Origin: Lentibacillus juripiscarius JCM 12147
GTDB lineage: Bacteria > Bacillota > Bacilli > Bacillales_D > Amphibacillaceae
Reading direction: 5' to 3'
Assembly (NCBI GenBank): GCA_001311805.1
Contig: BBCA01000002.1
Span: 62,001-126,000 of the forward strand
Length of the DNA: 64,000 bases
Program-made: the position numbers and the translations under genes
Notes under the pieces: model-generated
The model's input: only the letters and a program-made list of their open reading frames with translations
The model's database searches: none
What the model was told of the DNA's origin: nothing
In this document: positions 19,778 to 31,135 of the stretch, piece after piece
How positions within the stretch are numbered: the stretch's first letter is position 1
Layout: every line of letters begins with the position of its first letter

Positions 19778-20688
19778 TCAGCCGCCGCTCTCCGACTTCT
19801 CTCTCCCAAAAATCTGCGCGACGACGATTCCGGCAATCACGAGTGCAGACCCGGCTAAAATGCTGCCAGTCAGTTCTTCCCCCGAGGATCCACCAGCCAA
19901 AGAACAGGCCGAATACCGGGACAAGCAGTGTAGACAAGGTAGCGGTCACCATATCAATCATGCTCAGGAGCACAAACCAGACGGTGAAACACAATGCTGA
20001 TGCCAGCACACCAGTAAATAATATGTAAAAATGCTTGCACCGGTCAGCTGTATTGGCTCGCCCCACTCGGCAACTATCGTGGCTGCCAGTATTCCAATGG
20101 TGCCGAACAGCATCTGATACGCAGATACCTGCAGCTGTGTCATGCCTTCCAGCTTCAGCCGGTAATAGGTGTTGGACGCGGCCCACGAAAACGCCGCTGC
20201 CACAATCAGCACCTCACCGAATATAACCGACAGATCCTTTACAAAAAAGATATCCCAGCCGAGGATGGTCACTAAGCCAAGCATGCCCATTGCCAGTCCA
20301 GCCACTTTTCCCGGCGTGATTTTTTCCCCGAGCAGCTTTACCGCGAAGATGCTGCTCCAGAGCGGCATGGAATACAATAGAACGGATGACTTTCCGGCAT
20401 TGACAAACTGCATGCCGTACATGACAAATGTGAAGACGATGGCTGTCTGCAGCATCCCGACGACAACCAAATGCTTCCACATGTGTCGGGGCGCTTCCCG
20501 GCCCTCAGGATCCACACAAACAGGAGCAGTGTCACAGCCCCTGTCCCAAACCGGAACGCCGAAAAAGTAAATGGCCCCATAAAATCAAGTGCCGCCTTCA
20601 TGAAAACCCATGCATATCCCCAGATGACAGTGATGAGCAGAATCAGCACCCATACAATGCCTTTGTTCGTAAGTATAGAACTCCCCAT
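19778..20688 (-). CDS. EamA/DMT-family exporter (frameshifted)
   Basis: This is a ten-helix drug/metabolite transporter of about 303 residues. ATG 20688 lies nine bases from AGAGGG. It contains two EamA repeats: the first starts GIVWVLILLITVIWGYAWVF with FSAFRFGTGAVTLLL, the second contains LIVAAAFSWAASNTYYRLKL and VPVFGLFFGWW. Frame slips lie near 20500, 20030 and 19880. In the frame ending at TGA 19778 the last helix reads GSILAGSALVIAGIVVAQIF, a normal family ending. Substrate is unknown; metabolites or amino acids are typical. It is a single-gene unit. Confidence 0.85.
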
Positions 20689-20894
20689 TATCGACAACCC
20701 TCTTTTATGTAAGCTGCTAACACAAGTATAGAGTTTTCAATACCTGCTGACAACAGCCGAATAGCAGTCCTTTTCCCTAATACGTTTGATGCATGTAGAT
20801 TAACTTTCCCAACTTTTATGATACTTCCGTCGTATGGACGCGCGTCACACGAGATTCTACGCTGTATGTAAACCTTTTCAAAAGGAGGAGAAAC

Positions 20895-22580
20895 ATGCGG
20901 AGGCACGTAACGTACATTGCACTTCCCATTATTGTCGCAGCTGGATTCCTTGCATCACCCAGCATGCCTGCAGATGCCAACAGCCTTCAGAACCCCTCAT
21001 CCGAAAAACACACATGACCGCCAAACAGAAACAAGCACAACCAAATTTCAGCTGGGGCGCACCAAAGCCTGCTGCACCTGTGCTCCACCCCGGAACAGCA
21101 AAAGGAGCCGGGATGATCGAACAGCCATTGAACGCCATCGATTCGGTTATGAGGACGATGATGGATGAGGACGTCATGCCCGGTGCTGTCACCCTTGTCG
21201 CCAGAAGCGGACACATTGTGCAGCACGAAGCATATGGACATGCCCTTAAGTATGACAAAGAAGGCAAACAAGTAGATGACCCTGTCCAGATGAGCGAAGA
21301 CACCATATTTGACATTGCCTCGCTCAGCAAAATTTTACCACCATCGCGGCGATGAAACTGTATGAATCCGGAAAACTGAAACTGGACGCCCCGGTGGCAG
21401 ACTATATTCCGGAATTTGCTCTAAACGGTAAACAGCACGTCACCGTAGAACAGCTCATGACACATACATCAGGGTTCCAACCGTCTCTCCAGCTATACAA
21501 AATGGGAGAATCAAGGGAAGACCGGCTGCAGTATGTCCTTCAGTATCCACTGGAGAACGCACCCGGAACGACATACACGTACAGTGATTTGAACATGATA
21601 ACATTAGGTGCGCTTGTTGAACGTATTTCCGGTATACAGCTGGATGAATTTGTCCGAAAACATATTACCAAACCATTCAACATGACGGATACCATGTACA
21701 ATCCGCCTCCGGGCCTAACAGAGCGAATCGCCGCCACCGAATATCAGCCATGGACAGACCGCGGCGTTATCCGGGGTGAGGTGCACGACGAAAACGCCTG
21801 GGCTCTTGATGGCGTTGCCGGGCACGCCGGTGTTTTTCCACGGCAAAGGATCTCGCAAAACTGGGGCATATGATCATCAATGATGGCAACTATCGCGGGC
21901 AGCAAATTCTCAAGCCAGAAACCGTGGAAATGATGACATCCAACCAGATTCCCAATATGCCAGGGGATGCGCATGGGCTTGGCTGGGAGATTTCGGAAGG
22001 CTGGTACATGGATGCACTGGCAGACCCCTCCGCCATTGGGCATACTGGTTATACCGGAACATCAATGGTAGTAAACCAAAATAATAATACTATAGCTATT
22101 TTACTGACTAACCGCGTGCACCCGTCACGTGATACTGTTTCCACCAATCCGGCACGCCGTAAGTTTGCGCGCCAGGTCGCTGATGCTATTCCGGTCACCA
22201 TTCCGGCCAAAAGTGATGCAGCGTGGTTTTCAGGATATGAAGATGACGCGAATCGAACACTGACGGCTGCAGTCGATGTCACAGAACAGACAGCCTTATC
22301 GTTTCATACATGGTACCGGATGGAGGAAGGCTATGATACTGGTACCATTGAAGTTTCAACAGACGGAAAAAATTGGACGAATGCCGGAGCAGCTTATACT
22401 GGCAGCAATTCCGGCTGGGAAGCAGAGCACGTGCAGATACCCAAAGGGACCAAATTCATCCGGTTCAACTATCAGACAGATACCTATACCAACGGGAGAG
22501 GGTGGTATATCTCAAATGTTAAGTTAGATGGTGAGTCGGTAGATTTCAAAAGTAACGATTGGGTAAAACGAACGTATTAA
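20895..22580 (+). CDS. amiE: AmiE-type N-acetylmuramyl-L-alanine amidase with extra C-terminal domain
   Basis: A secreted serine hydrolase of the class C beta-lactamase fold. In B. subtilis AmiE (YbbE) removes the stem peptide from MurNAc and works with NagZ and NamZ, whose genes follow here. A signal peptide begins at ATG 20895 (MRRHVTYIALPIIVAAGFLA). Catalytic elements are S-x-x-K in IASLSKI, the Tyr motif in YTYSDLNM and HTGYTGTSM as KTG equivalent. After the catalytic domain about 120 residues form an extra domain (WFSGYEDDANRTLTAAVD to KLDGESVDF) resembling a beta-sandwich of secreted Bacillus proteases. B. subtilis AmiE is much shorter. Frame slips lie near 21000, 21335 and 21850. RBS is AAAGGAGGAG. 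Confidence 0.82.
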
Positions 22581-22592
22581 GGGGGAGAATTT

Positions 22593-24696
22593 TTGAGAAC
22601 ACAATTAAAATTTTCATTTATTGTAATTACGATTTTGGCACTGATGATCAGCCCGTTTCCGATAGCCGGCATGGGAACCGTCAAAGCAGCTGAGGATGCA
22701 TCGATAAAGGATTTGATTCTTTTGGAAAATGTCCCGGAAGCCTCTGTACAGATAGAGGACAATCAAATCGATTTAAGCGCACTTCACGTTTATGAAGAAG
22801 GCCATTTCAAATTAACCGCTGATAACCTGACATGGCAGTCTTCCAACACGAATGTGGCAAAAGTTGATGATGACGGCACTGTAACTTTGACGGGACAGCC
22901 CGGCCGCTCTTTTATCACCGTTTCCGACAGCACTTTCGAGGACCGCATCGCAGTCCATATGAAACCGGACAATCCTAGTCAGAAAGGCAAGCCTTCGTTT
23001 ACTGGCAAAGTTATTAAACAGAATAGTGACCGCTATCACCTAATCGACAAGGCGGTCGCCAGCATGTCCCTCAAGGAAAAATCGGCCAGATGCTCATGCC
23101 GGATTTCCGGACATGGAATGGGAAGGATGTTACCGAATTGATGCCGGAAATCGAACAACTTATAAAGGAGTATCATCTTGGCGGTGTCATTCTGTTTCGG
23201 GAAAATGTGGTGACAACAGAGCAGACGGCAAAACTCGCCGCAACCTATCAGCGGGCTTCGGAAAAATACGGGATGCTTGTGACCATTGACCAGGAGGGCG
23301 GCGTTATCACACGGCTGCAGTCCGGAACCGACATGCCCGGCAATATGGCGCTTGGTGCAGCCCGATCGACGGACCTGACATATGATGTCGGTCACGCAAT
23401 CGGTGAGGAACTGAACGCACTCGGCATCAACATGAATCTCGCTCCCGTCATGGATGTTAATAATAATCCGGACAACCCAGTGATCGGCGTACGTTCATTT
23501 GGGGGTTCACCCGAACTGGTGGCTGACATGGGCATCGCTTATACGAAAGGCCTGCAAACGCCGGTGTGGCTGCAACTGCTAAGCATTTTCCAGGGCACGG
23601 CGACACAGCAGTTGACTCCCATCTCGGGCTGCCGGAAGTTCCACATGATAAAGAACGTCTGAAGAAAGTAGAGCTGTACCCATTCCAGCAGGCGATGAAC
23701 GAAAATATCGATGCCATCATGACCGCACACGTCACGTTTCCAAAAATCGATGATAAAAAAGTCACGTCCAAAAAGATGGAACAAAAATTTCGCTGCCGGC
23801 CACCCTGTCGCGAAAAGTGCTGACTGGTCTGATGCGCGAGGAAATGGGCTATGACGGGCTTATCATCACGGATGCACTGAACATGAATGCCATCAGCGAT
23901 CATTTCGGTTCTGTTGATGCAGCTATCCGTGCTGTCAAAGCAGGAACAGATATTGTCTTGATGCCTGTTGGGCTTAAGGAAGTCGCTGACGGTTTGCTGG
24001 ATGCTGTGAAGTCCGGTGAGATTTCCGAAAACGCGTGGAAGCATCTGTTGAGCGGATTTTGGCTTTGAAAGTTAAACGGAAAATTATTAAACCCGAAACC
24101 CCAGCACCAGTCGATGATATCGTAAAAATGCCAAGGAAGTCGTTGGCTCTGAAGATCATAAACAAGTTGAGCAAGAAGCAGCCAACCAATCCATCACATT
24201 GGTGAAAAATAATGACACGCTGCCGCTTGACGTTTCCGATGAAGAAAAAGTCGTTGTAGTGGGCAGCACCTATATCGACCGCTTATATGAATCTGTCAAG
24301 GAGCGCCATGCCAGCACCGAACTCATCCGCGCCTCCGGACCCTTGAATGATGAACAGCTGGCCCAACTGGAAAAGACGTCAGCGGTTATCGCCGGAACCT
24401 ACACGTCCAATGTCAGCGGACGCTCCAAGGATAGTGCACAAATGCAGATGATGAACCAGCTGATTGATGAGGTGTCAGCCCCATTCATCGGTGTAGGCAT
24501 CCGCAATCCATACGACATCATGGCTTATCCAAAAGCTGATGCCTATTTGGCACAATACGGCTTCCGGAATGCCAGCTTCCGAGCAGCAGCGGCTAGCCTA
24601 TTCGGTGAAAATAACCCAACAGGCCTATTGCCGGTAACCATACCAGATGCGGATGGCCATGTATTGTACGAATATGGGCATGGACTTTCTTATTAA
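22593..24696 (+). CDS. nagZ: NagZ-type beta-N-acetylglucosaminidase (GH3) with Ig-like N-domain
   Basis: NagZ removes GlcNAc from peptidoglycan fragments. TTG 22593 follows AAGGGGGAG and starts a signal peptide ([20 protein letters not shown]). Residues of about 45-125 form an Ig-like BIG2-type domain ([20 protein letters not shown]). The GH3 domain follows: [12 protein letters not shown], the His-Asp acid/base loop [15 protein letters not shown], and the nucleophile Asp in IITDALNM. The C-terminal alpha/beta domain ends [13 protein letters not shown], as in B. subtilis NagZ. Four frame slips (near 23085, 23560, 23790, 24060) divide it, but all catalytic parts are present. It lies 12 bases after amiE and is surely cotranscribed. 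Confidence 0.9.
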
Positions 24697-24715
24697 GCGG
24701 AAGCGGCGGGATTTG

Positions 24716-24830
24716 ATTTGCTGAAGTTCACATGGTTTTCCCCGATGTTCACAATGTTTTCGCCGATGTTCACAAACTTTTCACCGAAGTTCACAACTAT
24801 TCCGCTGAAGTTCACATTTCTATCCGAGTA
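24716..24830. repeat. 21-bp repeat array between nagZ and namZ
   Basis: About five 21-base units contain GAAGTTCAC or GATGTTCAC followed by variable A/T-rich bases and CCG. It is the inverse complement of the GTGAACTTTAGC unit at 19584. It splits two genes of one operon, so it would be transcribed within the mRNA. Confidence 0.85.
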
Positions 24831-24904
24831 AACAGGGGGGTCCGGCCATCCAAGCCGGGAGGGGAGCCCCCGCAACCAAATTTTCCAAAGGGAGAGGATT
24901 TTTC

Positions 24905-26184
24905 GTGCGCAAATACCTGATTGCTTGTTTCACCCTTTTGCTTGTGCTTGGATCACTGACGGCCGTTTTTGCAGACAGCAGCTGGAACAATAGTAATAAC
25001 GGAAATGGGAAAGCAAAAGGAAAACAGAAAAAATTCAAGCTCGGTGTCGACGTTTGCTGGATGAACAAAAGGAGCTGATTGAAGGAAAGCGTGTCGGCCT
25101 GATTACCAACCCAACCGGTGTCGATAAAGAGCTGAACAGCATTGTCGATGTCCTCCACAATGATCCGGACGTTGATCTGACGGCACTTTATGGTCCCGAA
25201 CACGGTGTACGCGGCAGTGCCCAGGCAGGCGAATATGTTGACTATTATATAGACGAAGCAACCGGACTGCCGGTGTACAGTTTGTATGGAAAAACACGCA
25301 AGCCAACACCGGAAATGCTTGAGGATATTGATGTACTGCTGTTTGACATTCAGGACGTGGGTACCCGCTTCTACACCTATATTTACACCATGGCCTATGC
25401 GATGGAAGCGGCACAGGAAAATGACATTCCATTTATCGTCCTCGACCGCCCGAATCCACTCAGCGGGATCAAAGTACAAGGACCGGTGCTTGATCCGGAA
25501 TATAAATCGTTCGTCGGAAACTACCCTATTCCGCTCCGGCACGGCATGACCGTCGGCGAGCTGGCAAAACTATTCAATAATGAATTCGGTATTGGTGCGG
25601 ATTTGACCGTCGCGGAAATGGAAGGCTGGAAACGAAACATGTACTACGAAGATACACCACTGGAATTTGTCATGCCATCACCAAACATGCCAACACCGGA
25701 AACAGCAATGGTTTACCCTGGTTCAGCATTAATAGAAGGAACGAATGCATCGGAAGGACGCGGTACAACCAAGCCATTCGAACTCCTTGGCGCACCATAT
25801 GTCGATAGTACCGAACTTGCTGCCGCATTGAATGATTTGAACCTGCCTGGCATTGGTTTCAGATCCGCATCATTTACACCGGCCTTTTCCAAGCACAGCG
25901 GGGAATTAAGTCACGGCGTGCAGATTCACGTAACACACAAGCAATCCTTTCACCCGGTGAAAACAGGACTGCACATGGTCAAAACACTGCACGACCTGTA
26001 TCCGGAAGAATTTGCATTTCGCGCCGAAAACAGTCAGGGTGTATCATTCTTTGATAACCTGATCGGCAACGGCTGGGTCCGCGAAGCCATTGAAAGCGGC
26101 AAATCCGTTGAGTGGATGGAAAAACAATGGCAAGATGAGCTGAATGAATTTAAAAAACTGCGTGAGGAATACTTGCTTTATTAG
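24905..26184 (+). CDS. namZ: NamZ-type exo-beta-N-acetylmuramidase (DUF1343/GH171)
   Basis: NamZ (YbbC) cleaves MurNAc from the non-reducing end of peptidoglycan chains outside the cell. GTG 24905 has GGGAGAGG upstream and opens a signal peptide (MRKYLIACFTLLLVLGSLTA, VFA-D cleavage). The mature domain is typical: RVGLITNPTGVD, LYGPEHGVRG, the acidic loop DIQDVGTRFYTY, DRPNPLSG, PSPNMPTPETAMVYPG and EGTNASEGRGTTKPFE. One slip near 25050 separates the N-terminal 50 residues. At about 426 residues it matches the family. With AmiE and NagZ it completes the extracellular muropeptide degradation set. Confidence 0.92.
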
Positions 26185-26197
26185 GTACTTATGCGGG

Positions 26198-26305
26198 GAA
26201 ATGCTGAAGTTCACCATAATTTCGCTGAAGTTGTCACAATTTCGGCTGAAGTTCACAATGTTTTCGCTGAAGTTCACAATTTCCCCGCTAAAGTTCATCA
26301 TTCAA
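26198..26305. repeat. 21-bp repeat array after namZ
   Basis: Five 21-base units read GCTGAAGTTCAC (one GCTGAAGTTGTCAC, one GCTAAAGTTCATC) plus variable bases. It is the same family and orientation as the array at 24716. The rest of the spacer to murR is AT-rich and holds the cre site. Confidence 0.85.
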
Positions 26306-26490
26306 ACGAGCTAATCGAGTAGAAGTCACCACTACTAATCCACCTTCTATCTCATTAGGTACATCAGTGTCTTTTCCTTCTAGCTTAAATATCTATCCCT
26401 GCCCCCTGTTCTTTGTTATTTCATCTTTTGAAACTTTATACCAGTTTTATTATTTTATTGATTTTTATTTCATTCAGGATAAGGTTTGGA

Positions 26491-26504
26491 TGTAAGCGTT
26501 ATCT
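26491..26504 (+). promoter_or_regulatory. cre site (CcpA operator) before murR
   Basis: TGTAAGCGTTATCT matches the cre consensus TGWAARCGYTWNCW at every position. It lies 20 bases before the murR start, so CcpA bound here would block elongation or initiation. Confidence 0.8.
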
Positions 26505-26523
26505 TATTCCGTATGGAGGTGTT

Positions 26524-27383
26524 ATGACTGGAAGGTATTCTTTATAAAGTTCGAGAATCGCTTGACTATGTTAAACCATCAGAACGGGCTGTTGCAGAAT
26601 ATATTTTAAAAAATCCTGAAAATACGGTTGCTATGTCTGTTATTCAGCTTGCAAATGCCAGTTATGCTAGTTCCTCTGCTGTCATGCGCTATTGTCAGAC
26701 GCTTGGCTATAAGGGATTTAAAGAGTTTAAATTAAAATTATCCGGTGATTTGACGGTTATCAATTTGCATGACCTGGAACAAGAAACATTATCACCTGGG
26801 GATTCCATTGACAAGATGATGTCTGTTATTACCAATACGAACATTCAATCCTTATACAGTTCATTGCAATTAATTCAACAAGACCAACTAACAGCGGCAT
26901 ATCAGTATTTAATACAAGCAAACAAATTGACTTCTATGGTGTTGGCTCTAGTTTTTGATTGCTTATGATGGCATGCAAAAGTTCATGCGGATTAATAAAG
27001 CTTGTACAACTTATAGTGATTTCCATATGCAAAAAGTTTCAGCCATCAATCTGAATGAGCATGACGCAGCCGTGGCGATATCATACTCAGGTGAAACACA
27101 GCAAGTCATTGATTGTGTTAAAATCGCTCAATCCAAGGGCGCAAAGGTCATAGCCATCACCAAATATGCGGATTCCCGTTTGAGTGACATTGCAGATGCT
27201 GTTTATTTGTGGCCGCACAAGAAGATGAATTCCGAAGTGCCGCCATGTCATCACGAATTGCATCATTAAATGTGATTGATATGCTTTATACGGCGTACGC
27301 ATACGAAAACTATGAAAATTCCCTATCCCACTTGAATCAAACTTATGAGATTGTACAGCAAAGCAAAAGGGAGGAAACAAAAC

Positions 27384-27406
<23 letters not shown>
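26524..27406 (+). CDS. murR: MurR, RpiR-family regulator of MurNAc use (frameshifted)
   Basis: MurR represses the MurNAc catabolic genes and senses MurNAc-6-phosphate. The N-terminal RpiR helix-turn-helix reads VKPSERAVAEYILKNPENTV and SYASSSAVMRYCQTLGYKGF. The C-terminal SIS sugar-phosphate domain contains AVAISYSGETQQVIDCVKIA and VIAITKYADSRLSDIAD. The start is uncertain: ATG 26524 follows GGAGGT, but the frame must shift within the next ten bases to reach EGILYKVRESLDY. Further slips lie near 26950 and 27225. It overlaps murQ by 23 bases. Confidence 0.85.
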
Positions 27407-28290
<884 letters not shown>

Positions 28291-28291
28291 A

Positions 28292-30244
28292 ATGAATAAT
28301 CAAGAACTGGCACAATCGATTGTTAAAAGTCTTGGTGGTGAAAACAATATTGCCAGTCTGACTAACTGTATCACACGTATCCGGATCAATCTTAAATCCC
28401 GTAACAATGTTGATTTAGAGTCTATCAAACAATTGGATGGTGTTTTAAGTGTCATTGACAACGAAACCATTCAAATTGTACTGGGACCCGGCAAAGTGAC
28501 TAAAGTTGCCAACGCTATTCATGAGAATACGACGATTGATGTTGGTGTTGATGACACAGGTGACGATAGTGAGTTTGATATCGCCGATGATACGAAAGCC
28601 GCTTATAAAGCGAAACAAACATCACGGTTCCAGAAGCTATTCCGGCATATCGGGAATATCTTTGTCCCCATCATTCCGGGATTAGTTGCTTCCGGTTTAA
28701 TGCTGGGAATTGCGAATCTGATTATGAACCTAGCCAACCCAGACGCAGGGATACTTGACCCGGCGATTCTTGATTCAAGCTGGTATCAGCTGCTTCAGGC
28801 CATTGGCAATCTGTTGTTTGGCGCACTTGGTGTATTTGTCGGGATTAATACCGCAAGAGAATTTGGCGGGACAATGGTCCTTGGCGGTATCGCAGGTCTA
28901 TTGATTAATGCCCCTGTTTTAGATGACATCAGCTCGCTAAATTTATTCGGGCTTAACTTGCAAGTCAGTACTGGACTTGGCGGTTTGCTCGGTGTAATTG
29001 TCGCAGCCTATCTGTTTGCACAAATAGAAAAATTCGTTCGCAAGCGGGTAGCTGACAGTTTGGATCTTGTCTTGACACCACTTATTACGTTACTGGCAGG
29101 TTCTATTGCCACGATTGTGATCATTCAGCCAATCGCAGGCCTGCTGATGGACGGAATTACATGGTTCCTGGTTGATGTCATGCTGGAAGCTGGTGGCATA
29201 TTAGGCGGATATGTCCTAGCCGCAACTTTCCTTCCACTCGTTACTGTCGGAATGCATCAAGGGTTGATTCCTGTACACTTAGAACTTATTGATCAATTCG
29301 GATCAACAACATTACTGCCGATTCTTGCCATGGCAGGCGGCGGTCAAGTTGGGGCTGCTTTTGCCATTTATCTCAAAGCAAAAGACAAGCGGCTAAGAAA
29401 TACAATTGCCAGCTCACTTCCTGTTGGGATTTTAGGTATCGGGGAACCGCTCATTTATGGTGTCAGTTTACCGCTCGGCCGGCCATTTATTACGGCCTGT
29501 CTGGGTGCTGGCTTCGGGGGCGCATTCTTATCCCTCAGCAGTGTTGGAGCTATTACTGTCGGGCCATCCGGTCTCGTACTGATCCCACTAATTGCTGACA
29601 ATAAGTATCTATTATATTTCATCGGACTTCTTATCTCATATGTTGGCGGATTTATCTTGACTTATCTATTTGGCTACAAGGAAGAAATGGTACAAAAACT
29701 TTATGGGGATACCCCAAAACCGCAGCCGAAGAAAGGAACACCCAGCCAATCAGCTCAGCAAGAAACAACGCATATCAGTAGCCCGCTTTCCGGCGATGTT
29801 CGCCCGCTGAGTGAACTGAATGATCAGGTCTTTGCCACCGAAGCGATCGGCAAAGGGATTGCCATTTATCCAAGCGAAGGTAACTTATACGCGCCCGTCA
29901 GCGGTACCGTCACAACCGTTTATCCAACTGGGCATGCTATCGGCATAACGTCTGACAGCGGTATAGAAATATTGATGCACATCGGCTTAGATACGGTCGA
30001 GATTAAAGAAAAGTTATTTGAATTACAGATTGCAAAAGATGAGACAGTTGAGAAAGGCCAGCTCTTATGCACATTCGATATTGATTCGATTAAACAAAAG
30101 GGATACGACATAGCCTCACCGATTGTCATCACCAATTCCGGTGACTATGAAAATATTAATCCAATCAACCAGCAGCACATCGAAGCAGGCAATATATTAT
30201 TAACAGTCGACAACAACGAATTAGAACCAATCAAAGGGGACTAA
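28292..30244 (+). CDS. murP: MurP-like PTS permease with B, C and A domains (intact)
   Basis: This imports and phosphorylates MurNAc (MurNAc to MurNAc-6-P) in the cytoplasmic membrane. ATG 28292 lies just after the murQ stop. Residues of about 5-85 are the IIB domain with the phospho-cysteine in SLTNCITRIRINL. The IIC domain of about ten helices follows (NIFVPIIPGLVASGLMLGI, TVGMHQGLIPVHLELID, GIGEPLIYGVSLPL). The last 150 residues are a glucose-type IIA domain with the phospho-histidine in IEILMHIGLDTV. MurP of E. coli and B. subtilis lacks IIA, so the fused IIA is a difference. A related N-acetylhexosamine or trehalose specificity is possible, but the murRQ context supports MurNAc. 650 residues, no frameshift. 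Confidence 0.88.
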   Translation: MNNQELAQSIVKSLGGENNIASLTNCITRIRINLKSRNNVDLESIKQLDGVLSVIDNETIQIVLGPGKVTKVANAIHENTTIDVGVDDTGDDSEFDIADDTKAAYKAKQTSRFQKLFRHIGNIFVPIIPGLVASGLMLGIANLIMNLANPDAGILDPAILDSSWYQLLQAIGNLLFGALGVFVGINTAREFGGTMVLGGIAGLLINAPVLDDISSLNLFGLNLQVSTGLGGLLGVIVAAYLFAQIEKFVRKRVADSLDLVLTPLITLLAGSIATIVIIQPIAGLLMDGITWFLVDVMLEAGGILGGYVLAATFLPLVTVGMHQGLIPVHLELIDQFGSTTLLPILAMAGGGQVGAAFAIYLKAKDKRLRNTIASSLPVGILGIGEPLIYGVSLPLGRPFITACLGAGFGGAFLSLSSVGAITVGPSGLVLIPLIADNKYLLYFIGLLISYVGGFILTYLFGYKEEMVQKLYGDTPKPQPKKGTPSQSAQQETTHISSPLSGDVRPLSELNDQVFATEAIGKGIAIYPSEGNLYAPVSGTVTTVYPTGHAIGITSDSGIEILMHIGLDTVEIKEKLFELQIAKDETVEKGQLLCTFDIDSIKQKGYDIASPIVITNSGDYENINPINQQHIEAGNILLTVDNNELEPIKGD

Positions 30245-30290
30245 TTAACGTCGCGTAGGGGAAGGTGACTAATCCCCCGATTTCTTTCAC

Positions 30291-30322
30291 ACCGTCGTGT
30301 ATCCGTACACGACGGTTTCTTT
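30291..30322 (+). terminator. Terminator of the mur operon
   Basis: ACCGTCGTGTA and TACACGACGGT form an 11-bp stem with a four-base loop followed by TTCTTT, 47 bases after murP. Confidence 0.9.
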
Positions 30323-30407
30323 ACAATAAATTCAACCACGTTTAAAATCCCAACCAATGGGAATAATCATACATGTAATGCCCTTTAATGACCCCCCTTT
30401 CGAAATA

Positions 30408-30452
30408 GAAAAAGGCTTGTCCCATCATAAGGTGGTGACAAGCCTTTTTTCT
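30408..30452 (-). terminator. Terminator of the flavodoxin gene
   Basis: AAAAAGGCTTGTC and GACAAGCCTTTTTT form a 13-bp stem with T-runs on both strands. On the minus strand it follows the flavodoxin stop by about 65 bases. Confidence 0.85.
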
Positions 30453-30515
30453 TTTTGTTTTCCGGGAGTTGACGACGGATACCAGCTCGTGCATTCCCTA
30501 GCCTAGGAAATTCGC

Positions 30516-30983
30516 TCAGGCCTCTTCCTCCGTTCCTTCCACTAAATCACAAAATGCATCGGCAAAACGCCTCGCATCTTTTCCTATCATCCTCATCCGG
30601 CTCCAAATCCACGATCAGCCGCTCCGATACCAGTTTTACCTGTTTTTCTACAAAGCGGTCACCCATAGAGTTGGCAGCTCCGCCGAATGTATCGTAAAAG
30701 GAATCGCCAGAACCGAACACACCCGCAACCATGCCGGTAATGTCGACGTCATCCAGTTCATCATAAAAATCTTCCGCCTCGTACGGGAGTTCCCCGTCAT
30801 CCCACGAATACGTGCCGACGAGAACACCATCATATGCAGCCAGTTCCTCCACATCTATCGGATCAAGTTCAACGTCTTCGTAACAACTTCATGCCCGCGA
30901 CGCTGCACCGCTTCTGTTATGATGTCAGCCATTTGTTCTGTGTTGCCAGTCATGCTTGCGTATAACAGCAATACTTTCCCCAT
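30516..30983 (-). CDS. Flavodoxin (two frameshifts)
   Basis: A small FMN electron carrier that commonly replaces ferredoxin when iron is short. ATG 30983 follows GGAGGATG. The phosphate-binding loop is LLYASMTGNTEQMAD. The flavin loops are GTYSWDDGELPYEAEDF and GVFGSGDSFYDTFGGA, typical of Bacillus YkuN/YkuP-type flavodoxins. Slips lie near 30890 (the frame resumes as DVELDPIDVEEL) and near 30570; the protein then ends EEEA at 30516, about 155 residues. A Fur-box-like site overlaps its promoter, so iron control is expected. Confidence 0.88.
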
Positions 30984-31021
30984 CACACATCCTCCGAAGT
31001 TCAATGACATTTTCTAGTCTT

Positions 31022-31050
31022 ATTGTAATGTCATTGATAATGACTTTCAA
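31022..31050 (-). promoter_or_regulatory. Flavodoxin promoter with overlapping Fur box
   Basis: On the minus strand TTGAAA (31045-31050) and TACAAT (31022-31027) are spaced by 17 bases. The stretch 31035-31049 reads TGAAAGTCATTATCA on the minus strand and matches the Fur core TGATAATNATTATCA at all but two defined positions. It covers the -35 and spacer, so Fur-Fe would repress. Confidence 0.72.
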
Positions 31051-31135
31051 TTATTCAAGAGAAATAGAAAGATGTTTTTTCGGCGATTGTGACAGAAATG
31101 TGATCGTTGCAACATAGCATTTCATCCATGTCATA

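Noticed and set aside
19584..20000. Frame rich in VNFS and LQRF heptads
   Set aside because: It is the readout of 21-bp repeats and then runs antisense to the EamA gene.
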